From Bacteroides fragilis (GTDB lineage: Bacteria > Bacillota > Clostridia > Lachnospirales > Lachnospiraceae): a stretch of DNA of 12,725 bases. The notes beneath the pieces are model-generated. The model did not search any database. It was given only the letters and a program-made list of their open reading frames with translations, and had not been told where the DNA came from. How positions within the stretch are numbered: position 1 is the first letter of the stretch; every line of letters begins with the position of its first letter. This document shows, piece after piece, positions 7,060 to 12,725 of this stretch. A program made the position numbers and the translations under genes. The stretch covers positions 1 to 12,725 of the forward strand of contig JAMPFK010000041.1 in the NCBI GenBank assembly GCA_023664485.1, read 5' to 3'.

Positions 7060-8244
7060 TTACATCCTCCTCATCATCGCTATGAATTTATCAAACAAGT
7101 CCTCCGAATCCTGCGGCCCGGAACACGCTTCCGGATGGAACTGCACGGTAAAAATAGATTTGCCCGTATAAGAAAGCCCCTCGTTCGTACCGTCGTTTAC
7201 ATTGACGAACATCGGCACGGCTACTTCTGCGTCCAGTTTATCCGTATCTACCACATATCCATGATTCTGAGAAGAAATGTAGACCCTTCCGGTCTCCAGG
7301 CTCTTCACCGGATGGTTTCCGCCCCGGTGGCCGTATTTCATTTTAAAGGTATCGGCGCCCGCCGCGAGCGCCATCAGCTGATGTCCCAGACAGATTGCAA
7401 AAATCGGAATATCCGTATCATACAATTTTTTCAGTTCCGCAATGACTCCCGTACATTCCTTCGGATCTCCGGGGCCATTGCTCAGCATAATGCCGTCGGG
7501 CTTTGCGGCGATAATCTCCTCCGCCGTTACCGACGCCGGATATACCGTAACGTCGCAGCCTCTTGCCGCCAGGGAACGGATGATATTCTGTTTCGCGCCC
7601 AGATCAAAAAGCGCAACTTTTAAACCGGCGCCGTTCACTTTGCGGACCGTACTCGGCTTTTTCTCCCGTATGCCTTTCGCATATTCCTCCGCATTGAAAT
7701 GGGATCTGCCGGAAATCGGGCCGTTCTCCGCGATATCCCTTGTTCCTTTTACCTCATATTTCTCTTTGCAGGTCACGAGCTCTACGACTTTTCCCACGCG
7801 GTATGCTTTTAATTTTGGAAGAATTTCATCTAACTGACAGGCTTCATCGGTCGTGATCATACCGTTCATCGTGCCCTTTTCCCGCAGAATCTTTGTCAGC
7901 GCTCTCGTGTCGATACCGGCGATGCCCGGCACGCCGTTCTTTTCCAGAAAATCCTGGATCGTCATATCGCATCGAAAATTGCTGGGGAGCCTGCTCAATT
8001 CCCTGACGATAAACCCGGCCGGCCAGACCTTATCCGATTCCATGTCCTCAAAACAGATTCCGTAATTTCCAATCAGCGGATAGGTCATGCACACAGCCTG
8101 TCCTGCATAGGAAGGATCCGTCAGTACTTCCACATAACCGGCCATCGAAGTATTAAATACGATTTCACTGATGATTTCTTTTTCCGCACCGATATGAATG
8201 CCTTCGAATACAGTCCCGTCTTCCAAAATTAAAAATGCCTTCAT
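7060..8244 (-). CDS. carA: carbamoyl-phosphate synthase small (glutaminase) subunit
   Basis: A 394-residue small subunit that hydrolyses glutamine and passes ammonia to CarB. The N-terminal CPSase small-chain domain (about 1-150) carries FNTSMAGYVEVLTDPSYAGQ and GIAGIDTRALTKILR. The C-terminal class I glutamine amidotransferase domain carries LSNGPGDP (255-261), the nucleophile elbow ICLGHQ with Cys285, and FHPEA with His370 and Glu372, so the triad is complete. It is slightly longer than the common 350-380 residues, with a polar linker around 165-203 between the domains. AGGAG lies about 12 bases before ATG 8244. The upstream 80-base leader was scanned by eye for a PyrR-type site or an ARG box and none was convincing. 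Confidence 0.97.
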   Translation of the reverse strand: MKAFLILEDGTVFEGIHIGAEKEIISEIVFNTSMAGYVEVLTDPSYAGQAVCMTYPLIGNYGICFEDMESDKVWPAGFIVRELSRLPSNFRCDMTIQDFLEKNGVPGIAGIDTRALTKILREKGTMNGMITTDEACQLDEILPKLKAYRVGKVVELVTCKEKYEVKGTRDIAENGPISGRSHFNAEEYAKGIREKKPSTVRKVNGAGLKVALFDLGAKQNIIRSLAARGCDVTVYPASVTAEEIIAAKPDGIMLSNGPGDPKECTGVIAELKKLYDTDIPIFAICLGHQLMALAAGADTFKMKYGHRGGNHPVKSLETGRVYISSQNHGYVVDTDKLDAEVAVPMFVNVNDGTNEGLSYTGKSIFTVQFHPEACSGPQDSEDLFDKFIAMMRRM

Positions 8245-8331
8245 TCTTATAACCTGCTCCTTTCTCAGCCTGCACTTTGTTTCCTCTCTTCGGTCTCATT
8301 TCATAGCCATATTTCTCTGCACAATCGTTTT

Positions 8332-8360
8332 ATTATAGCACAAGCGTTTTCATTCTTCAA
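8332..8360 (-). promoter_or_regulatory. promoter of the carAB-queH-argS operon
   Basis: Minus strand: perfect -10 TATAAT (8332-8337) preceded by TGC (extended -10), a 17-base spacer and TTGAAG (8355-8360, four of six). Transcription would start near 8325 with a leader of about 80 bases. The -35 abuts the stop codon of the upstream gene, and no terminator separates them. Confidence 0.6.
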
Positions 8361-9419
8361 TCATTCGTTGAGAAAATCATAATACACCATCGTCAATGCC
8401 GGAACGACAGGCTCTGTCCTGACCAGATACCCCGGAAGCTTACAGCTCCCAAAAAGCTGTCCGTAGATTCGGAGCACATCGCCCTCCATGACCGGAACCG
8501 TATCTTCTTCCCTGTCATCCCTTACAATATAATAGCGCGTTATGCCCTGTTCGTCTTCCCGTTTACACAGGTAATAAATATTTTCATCAAAAAGGCCGCC
8601 ATCTACCAGTTCGAGCACCGTCAGCTCTTCCATGACGGCCGCGTTCAGGTAAAGTTCCTGCCTGCGCAGCAGTTTCTTATAGTCCGCCTTTATACAGCTG
8701 TTCCGGAATTCTTCTTCCGTATAAGCGCTTATATTGGTTATCTCTGTCGTTTCCTCCATCATGCCGGCGCTTTCTTCCTCCGCCGCATCTATGGCTTTTC
8801 CATTCATTTCAAGAACATCTTCCGGCCCCTCTTTTACGCCGGATCCCGCTTCGTCCACAGACGCATCCCCCGCCTCGGAATCGTTCTCGATCTCATCCTT
8901 CACGCCGGCTTCGGAACCGTTCTCAATTTCATCCTTCCTGTCGGACCTGGAACCGCTCTCAGATACATCCTTCCCGTCAAACCCGGAATCGGATTCAGAA
9001 CCTTTCTCAAGCCCATCCTTCGCATCCGCCGCATCTTCGGCCGCCGCGTCCTCTAAAGCCGCCGGTATCTCCGGTAAGTTCCCGACCTGTACGGTTCCGT
9101 CCTCTTCCGTATCCGCGTTTTCCACCGTATTTTCCACTGTCAGACCATCTTCCGGCGTCCGACTGCCCTCCGGCGTCCGCTGCCCTTCCGCCGTATCCTG
9201 CTCCTTCTCTCCGAACCGGACACTTTCCGCATCAGGCGTTGTGGCAGAGGCCTGCTCCGTTACGGAGTAAACAGTCAGGTAATAATAAACACCCGCCGCA
9301 CACGCTGCCAGTAAGCATAGCAACAGGAAAACGCCCAGCCGCTTTTTCCCGGAACGTCCCTTGCTCTCCTCCGGTTCCGTTTCTTCCTTTTTCTGTCCGT
9401 TTTTCTTTCTGAATCCCAT
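8361..9419 (-). CDS. single-pass membrane protein with acidic repetitive linker and C-terminal extracytoplasmic domain
   Basis: About 352 residues; I do not recognise a named family with certainty. Order of parts: a short basic, Lys/Glu-rich cytoplasmic head (1-27); one membrane segment, RLGVFLLLCLLAACAAGVYYYLTVY (27-51, split here for description); a long acidic Ser/Glu/Asp/Gly-rich linker (about 55-230) with 12-residue imperfect repeats (KDEIENGSEAG type, 155-185); and a compact C-terminal domain (about 233-352). That domain, with EEFRNSCIKADYKKLLR at its start and VMEGDVLRIYGQL followed by P.L...YYD at its end, resembles the OB-fold-like domain on many clostridial secreted or lipoproteins (family impression, not verified). 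The orientation implies the linker and domain face outside. I start at ATG 9419, after GAGAGG; the frame opens at GTG 9470 and also has ATG 9431. It sits directly upstream of the car operon with no terminator seen. Confidence 0.72.
   Translation of the reverse strand: MGFRKKNGQKKEETEPEESKGRSGKKRLGVFLLLCLLAACAAGVYYYLTVYSVTEQASATTPDAESVRFGEKEQDTAEGQRTPEGSRTPEDGLTVENTVENADTEEDGTVQVGNLPEIPAALEDAAAEDAADAKDGLEKGSESDSGFDGKDVSESGSRSDRKDEIENGSEAGVKDEIENDSEAGDASVDEAGSGVKEGPEDVLEMNGKAIDAAEEESAGMMEETTEITNISAYTEEEFRNSCIKADYKKLLRRQELYLNAAVMEELTVLELVDGGLFDENIYYLCKREDEQGITRYYIVRDDREEDTVPVMEGDVLRIYGQLFGSCKLPGYLVRTEPVVPALTMVYYDFLNE
8875..8982. repeat. three imperfect 36-base tandem repeats inside the acidic linker
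   Basis: Three in-register units begin at 8875, 8911 and 8947, each opening like TCGGAACCGTTCTC and sharing CATCCTTC near the middle; they encode the 12-residue acidic repeats. A degenerate fourth unit follows from 8983. In-frame repeats of this type can change number by slippage without breaking the frame. Confidence 0.65.
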
Positions 9420-9491
9420 ATTTCCTCTCATTCCGCCACAAATACCGCGGCTGCCGTACTCGCATGACACTGGCTGCCAAGCCTGCGTCTA

Positions 9492-9998
9492 TTATACAAC
9501 ATAACCCCCTCCATTTACCAGATTTTTTATGCCCTGTCCAAGCACTGTCTTATCTTCTTTATCCGTCATTGTCCTGACCTCCATCTCTATAGTAAACGAC
9601 ATAACAAATTGCTCTTTCATAACCTGACTGGCGTTATTAAGGAATTTTTCTCTGTCTACCCAGCTGATAACGCCTGCCGCTGTCACAATATCATACTTTT
9701 CCACTGGTATTATTGTTTCTTCAGCCTTTGCCACATAAAAATGATATGTCTTATCTTTATAAAGATGATTACAAATATTTATCATCTCGGATGAAATATC
9801 CGTTCCAGTCACCTTTTCACATATCAGCTTTAATCCCTTTGTTGATAACCCTGCTCCACATCCTACATCTAACCCGTTCTTAAAGCTATTGATTATGCTG
9901 CAATCTTTTTTTATCCGCTCTATTACCTGTTTATGAAGCCACGGTCTTTTCCTATATCCTTCTGCAATCCTTCGACTGTCAAATGATCTGTTATCCAT
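9492..9998 (-). pseudogene. SAM-dependent methyltransferase, C-terminally truncated
   Basis: A class I SAM-binding fold: motif I LDVGCGAG (43-50) and motif II VTGTDIS (63-69), then YDIVTAAGVISWVD (102-115), the post-II region of small-molecule or biotin-synthesis-like methyltransferases. Proteins with this opening (MDNRSFDS...) are, as I recall, about 240-260 residues long. Here the similarity stops near residue 128 (QVMK), before the later strands of the fold and the substrate region, and the remaining 40 residues (ending NLVNGGGYVV) look unrelated. The fold is therefore incomplete and the product probably inactive. I use ATG 9998; ATG 10007 in the same frame is possible but has GAGG too close. 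Composition is A+T-rich like the rest of the right flank. The break suggests a deletion that joined it to the DNA before the acidic membrane protein. Confidence 0.68.
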
Positions 9999-10050
9999 AT
10001 CTCTCATTTCCTCATACTATTCTGCATGTCAGAGCAGTTTACCGCAATGA

Positions 10051-10104
10051 CACGCGATGAGAAATTCGCTTACTGCTTGCAGTATTGCGATTCTCTCATC
10101 TGCA
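10051..10104. repeat. dispersed palindromic repeat, copy A
   Basis: A long imperfect hairpin: GATGAGAAATTCGC (10056-10069) pairs with GCGATTCTCTCATC (10087-10100) at 12 of 14 positions. An inner perfect stem TACTGC/GCAGTA (10071-10084) closes on a two-base loop. It shares GCGAYGAGAAATTCGC with copy B (15 of 16 bases) and a similar right arm ending in TCTGC. It lies between the stop of the first CPBP gene and the methyltransferase start. Confidence 0.65.
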
Positions 10105-10106
10105 AT

Positions 10107-10121
10107 CAGGGCATATCCCTG
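10107..10121. other. small CAGGG/CCCTG hairpin after the first CPBP gene
   Basis: A perfect 5-base-pair inverted repeat with a 5-base loop about 20 bases downstream of the CPBP stop. No T run follows on either strand, so I do not call it a terminator; with copy A next to it, it may be part of the same palindromic element. Confidence 0.3.
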
Positions 10122-10142
10122 GCTCCGACCCACATTACTTCA

Positions 10143-11039
10143 TCAAAAATGCAAATTCCTTTTCTTCTTCAGGCAGATAATGACTGCAATAATAATCATT
10201 GGAATCATACTGATAATACCAATATAAGCCGGACCAAGGATTGCTTTATCTGCATATTCAGGCTTTGTCAAATATGCAAAGACGGTAAACGCATTTATAG
10301 CGCCATGCATAAGGGACGGCATCCAGATCGTCTCTGTCTTTTCGTATACATAATCCAATATAATACCCATCATAACAGTACAGATACAAAATACGACTGG
10401 TCCGAGTACCGGCGCACCAATATATTCTTTACCATATTCATAACCGGCAAAGATCATAACCGGCCAGTGCCAGACGCCCCAGATTGTACCACCCGCGATA
10501 CGTCCCCTGGTGATACCGAGTTTCTCCTTCAAATACGGATACATAGCGCCCCTCCAGCCGATCTCTTCTCCTAAAGCGACAAACATATTAAGAAATGGCG
10601 CAAATGTAACCGCCTGAACGGTAGTAATCAGTAAATACATTGGTATCGTTAAACCCTGCGCTTCAAACTGTTCCAGGGCGCCAGCCTCTTCTAAAATGCT
10701 GTGCAGGGTCAAAAATTCAGAATCAAATGCATCTGGAAAAAATGCAAAAAACAAAGCGCCGCCCATGATGCTTAGTAAAGCCGGCATCCAAAGCGCAAAG
10801 AATACATATCGAACTTTACTTTTAAGATGCGGCGCCCAGCCCATGCCTTTTAGCGGAATCCCTGCTATAATTACACCCGTAAATGGCATAAACATAATCA
10901 TCATCATAATAATGGTAAATACCATTTGATTTCCATTGTTGCTAAAAATACTTGCTATAATTTCCAAAATCCATGCCAGCCCAAATGCCGCTATCATATA
11001 TACTGCAAATTGCTTTCTGCTCACTTTTGTTTTTTCCAC
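10143..11039 (-). CDS. CPBP family intramembrane glutamic endopeptidase (first copy)
   Basis: A 298-residue polytopic membrane protein of the CPBP (CAAX protease/bacteriocin-processing, Abi) family. The active-site motifs are complete: EEIGWRG with Glu158, Glu159 and Arg163; WGVWHWP with His191; and HGAINA with His245 and Asn249. Hydrophobic segments lie near 12-32, 38-60, 78-102, 135-158, 183-200, 212-230 and 270-290. Bacterial members cleave within the membrane; in Firmicutes some act in bacteriocin immunity or prenyl-peptide processing, but the substrate cannot be told from sequence. The start is a GTG at 11039 with GGGAG about 11 bases upstream; a second GTG five codons in is an alternative. 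The second CPBP gene precedes it by about 160 bases. The C-terminal KKKRNLHF is a basic cytoplasmic tail. Confidence 0.88.
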   Translation of the reverse strand: MEKTKVSRKQFAVYMIAAFGLAWILEIIASIFSNNGNQMVFTIIMMMIMFMPFTGVIIAGIPLKGMGWAPHLKSKVRYVFFALWMPALLSIMGGALFFAFFPDAFDSEFLTLHSILEEAGALEQFEAQGLTIPMYLLITTVQAVTFAPFLNMFVALGEEIGWRGAMYPYLKEKLGITRGRIAGGTIWGVWHWPVMIFAGYEYGKEYIGAPVLGPVVFCICTVMMGIILDYVYEKTETIWMPSLMHGAINAFTVFAYLTKPEYADKAILGPAYIGIISMIPMIIIAVIICLKKKRNLHF

Positions 11040-11201
11040 GATACACCGCTCTCCCTTCTATATACTTCAATACTTCAAATTTTTGTCTTACAGCCAGGAC
11101 AAATTTAACTTTCTGATCTTTGGAGTGTGATTCTCCAATACTGCCTGTTATGCCATTATTCCAGCAGCTTCTGTTTATATTTTTGTCCGGTCAATTTAAA
11201 T
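11040..11201. other. spacer between the two CPBP genes, with small repeats
   Basis: 162 bases without a gene. It holds a tandem TACTTCAA duplication (11063-11078), a TTGGAG/CTCCAA hairpin (11120-11138) without a T run, and an inverted TTTGTC/GACAAA pair around 11082-11103. These could be an operator for the downstream CPBP gene, but I see no clear -35/-10 pair. Confidence 0.3.
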
Positions 11202-11969
11202 TTATCGTTTTTCAGGTTTCATCAGAACGATGCTATCTATGCCTAACAGCGTATATATGATAACAAGTCCGATCAGACTTATTGTTTTATATCCGCTGAA
11301 TGTAGTGAAGCAGTACGGCAGGGCGCATATATCAATGAAGCCATGCAGGATAATTGGCACCCACAGATTATTCGTCCTTTTGTATATCGTTCCAAAATAT
11401 AAGCCCATTCCAATAGTCGAAATTACTTTAAACAGAATTACAGGCGGCTCCATACCAATCATACCGGGAATATGACCCAATCCGAAAACGATTGATGATA
11501 CCCATATGGCAATGACCGTATGATACTCCCTTTTGTGAGCAACTTTGTCAACAATGTTAAGGAACAAGCCTCTGACATATAGCTCCTCAATAATCGCTAC
11601 GCCGAAATAATATAAAATGCCTTCAATCAGGATTTTCCATACACTTGGATTATAATCAAATGGCGCAAGTCCTATGATAAATGTAACGCAAGATAAAATA
11701 CCTGCTGCCACGCCCGCAAGAGCGTACTGTTTTAATCCCTCTGCCAGCCCGGAAACGTGAAGTCCAAGCGGCCAGTCTTTTCCAAATGATTTCAGGACAG
11801 GCCATGCGAAAAATCCTGTGATCAGAAAATTTACCAACAGACTAATGATATAGGGAGTCACATCGGAGAAACGGCAATTTACAAACAATACCGCAGGCAA
11901 ACCGGATATATCCATAAAAGCTAAAACCAATGTTAAAATTGTCATGACAGTTATCTGCTTTTTATTCAT
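11202..11969 (-). CDS. CPBP family intramembrane glutamic endopeptidase (second copy)
   Basis: A 255-residue polytopic membrane protein of the same family but only distantly similar to its neighbour. Motifs: IIEELYVRG with Glu128, Glu129 and Arg133; VFGLGHIP with His166; and HGFID with His209 and Asp213, where the first copy has Asn. The catalytic glutamates and histidines are present, so it is probably active. Hydrophobic segments span about 7-30, 38-58, 80-103, 113-130, 150-167, 178-195 and 228-250. I start at ATG 11969 (MNKKQITVMTIL), six bases after GGAG. The same frame continues 53 codons to 12128, but that extension is encoded by palindromic repeat copy B and reads as basic, low-complexity protein, so I treat it as untranslated leader. 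The substrate is unknown. Confidence 0.86.
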   Translation of the reverse strand: MNKKQITVMTILTLVLAFMDISGLPAVLFVNCRFSDVTPYIISLLVNFLITGFFAWPVLKSFGKDWPLGLHVSGLAEGLKQYALAGVAAGILSCVTFIIGLAPFDYNPSVWKILIEGILYYFGVAIIEELYVRGLFLNIVDKVAHKREYHTVIAIWVSSIVFGLGHIPGMIGMEPPVILFKVISTIGMGLYFGTIYKRTNNLWVPIILHGFIDICALPYCFTTFSGYKTISLIGLVIIYTLLGIDSIVLMKPEKR

Positions 11970-11983
11970 GTTAATCTCCATTT

Positions 11984-12080
11984 CTAAGCGACTTGTCGCG
12001 AAGAGGCGACGAGAAATTCGCGAAGGCGATTTCCCGTCTGCCATCAAGGCCATTTGTTTTCGCTCAGAAACAAATTCCCG
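11984..12080. repeat. dispersed palindromic repeat, copy B, in the CPBP leader
   Basis: Three consecutive stem-loops: GCGAC/GTCGC on a two-base loop (11988-11999); GACGAGAAAT/ATTTCCCGTC with an inner CGC/GCG on a GAAG loop (12008-12038); and ATTTGTTT/AAACAAAT, perfect, eight-base loop (12052-12075). The middle hairpin matches copy A. The minus-strand reading frame through it gives MADGKSPSRISRR..., a string I associate with repeat-derived N-terminal extensions in related genomes. Confidence 0.6.
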
Positions 12081-12096
12081 CTCGTCATACTTCATT

Positions 12097-12125
12097 ATTT
12101 TATATGGCATAGAACAATTTTGCAA
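12097..12125 (-). promoter_or_regulatory. possible promoter of the second CPBP gene
   Basis: Minus strand: TTGCAA (12120-12125), a 17-base spacer and TAAAAT (12097-12102, five of six). A start near 12090 would place the whole palindromic element in a leader of roughly 120 bases. The -35 is weak. Confidence 0.4.
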
Positions 12126-12415
12126 CACAAAGCAGTTTTTATTTTACAGCAGCTTGACTTGCAAAAGAGGGTTCCAGGGAAAAAGAATGCAGGCAGCAAC
12201 GTATTCAGACGTGTTTAAAACTAAGATTTTCCGACGGTTTTTTATGCAAAAAGTTGTCGTTATATTAAAAAGCCATCGACTATAAAGGAATAATCTCTCT
12301 TTTTTTGGGAATTGTGTATCTGTTAAGAACAGATTCCAACCTGAAGAATTTATCTGCTAACCGATTTAACTTTCCCCTATTTTCAAGGCTTTGCGGTATG
12401 CCTAAGCTTAAAATA
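12126..12415. other. A+T-rich stretch without a recognisable gene
   Basis: No gene I can support. A TCTGTT-AAG-AACAGA palindrome lies at 12319-12333 without a T run. A minus-strand frame runs 12280-12594, but it crosses the insertion-sequence end and is antisense to its transposase, so I regard it as chance or composite. Confidence 0.4.
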
Positions 12416-12458
12416 TGTATTGACACCTTATACTCAAGGCTTTGATGTATAATCAAAG
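12416..12458 (+). mobile_element. probable left end and promoter region of the IS3-family element
   Basis: TGTATTGACACC at 12416 resembles the TGTAYTGAC ends of many IS3-family elements and stands 90 bases before the transposase frame, a usual distance. Inside lies CTTTGAT-GTATA-ATCAAAG (12440-12458), a perfect inverted repeat that contains TATAAT (12448-12453), a likely -10 of orfA. The exact boundary is a guess, since the other end is outside the window. Confidence 0.4.
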
Positions 12459-12505
12459 AGAAATAAGCAAGCAGCCACAATAGCAAAAAACAACGGAAAT
12501 ATGAC

Positions 12506-12725
12506 ATGGAATACAAGATCCAGTCCGTAAGACTGGCAAAGGAACCTGGCGGCGCAAAAGCAGCCGTCAAATTAGAAATCCCTGAAAACACCATGTACGC
12601 ATGGATGAAAGCGGCCAGAGAAGGACTGCTGGATACCGGGTAATGCTGTCCTCGCCTATCCGCAGATGAAGGGAGCCATTATCCACTCTGACCGCGGGAC
12701 ACAATACACCAGCGAAACTTACCGC
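12506..12725 (+). pseudogene. IS3-family transposase remnant: OrfA head joined to OrfB tail by internal deletion
   Basis: The first 45 codons (12506-12643) read MEYKIQSVRLAKE, then GGAKAAVKLEIPENTMYAWMKAAREG: the helix-turn-helix DNA-binding start of IS3 OrfA, ending in a stop at 12641. From 12645, in another frame, the sequence reads AYPQMKGAIIHSDRGTQYTSETYR, the part of the OrfB DDE integrase core containing the second catalytic Asp (HSDRG). A full element has the rest of OrfA (about 50 residues) and most of OrfB (about 180) between these points, so a large internal deletion is implied. Four more residues of OrfA (RKYD) are readable upstream, where the usual start is also lost. The transposase cannot be functional; only the inverted-repeat ends could be mobilised by an intact copy elsewhere. 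It continues beyond the window. Confidence 0.85.

Noticed and set aside
8245..8330. PyrR-binding or attenuator leader, or an ARG box, before carA
   Set aside because: A GAGACC...GAGAGG segment only loosely resembles a PyrR site and needs extra bases; no terminator/antiterminator pair and no symmetric ARG box were found.
8734..9270. Plus-strand Ser/Pro-rich open frame opposite the acidic linker
   Set aside because: It is the complement of the repetitive acidic coding region; low-complexity reverse reading explains it.
10026..10574. Plus-strand frame starting MSEQFTAMTRDEKFAYC
   Set aside because: It begins inside palindromic repeat copy A and then runs antisense through the CPBP gene.
12280..12594. 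Minus-strand 104-residue frame
   Set aside because: It is antisense to the IS3 OrfA head and crosses the proposed element end; no start signal and no recognised motif.
1..12725. CRISPR array, rRNA or prophage structural genes
   Set aside because: No regularly spaced direct repeats with unique spacers, no rRNA-like sequence and no phage structural proteins were seen.

Overview
The window looks like a chromosomal segment of an anaerobic Firmicute, most likely a Clostridia/Lachnospiraceae relative. This is an inference from protein style, strong GGAGG-type ribosome binding sites, tRNAs without an encoded CCA, a holin-like toxin peptide, CPBP proteases and an IS3-type insertion sequence. Every intact gene lies on the minus strand; only the insertion-sequence remnant at the right end is on the plus strand. 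By eye the middle (about 1365-9420) is clearly richer in G+C than the two flanks, which are A+T-rich and carry accessory genes and debris.

Left flank (1-1047): a 27-residue holin-like type I toxin peptide with its own promoter, then a DUF2716 protein, then about 300 bases with no intact gene. That stretch holds two short coding-like remnants, a lac-operator-like string and the terminator of the tRNA unit. A complete tRNA transcription unit follows (1270 down to 995): consensus promoter, leader hairpin, tRNA-Val(TAC), tRNA-Met(CAT), terminator.

Core (1363-8360): a probable operon transcribed right to left, carA-carB-queH-argS. It covers carbamoyl phosphate synthesis (feeding pyrimidines and arginine), epoxyqueuosine reduction (tRNA queuosine) and arginyl-tRNA synthetase. 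carA-carB are 1 base apart, queH-argS overlap in an ATGA, and an extended -10 promoter stands upstream of carA. Directly upstream of that promoter is an unfamiliar single-pass membrane protein with a long acidic repetitive linker and a C-terminal domain that may be OB-like.

Right flank (9492-12725): a SAM methyltransferase that loses its C-terminal half, two consecutive CPBP intramembrane proteases with complete active-site motifs, and an internally deleted IS3-family element cut by the window edge. Two copies of one dispersed palindromic repeat sit here, one between the first CPBP gene and the methyltransferase, the other in the 5' leader of the second CPBP gene.

I see no clear new multi-gene system. 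The items most worth a second look are the small toxin locus, the palindromic repeat family placed at gene 5' ends, the CPBP pair, and the acidic membrane protein upstream of carAB.
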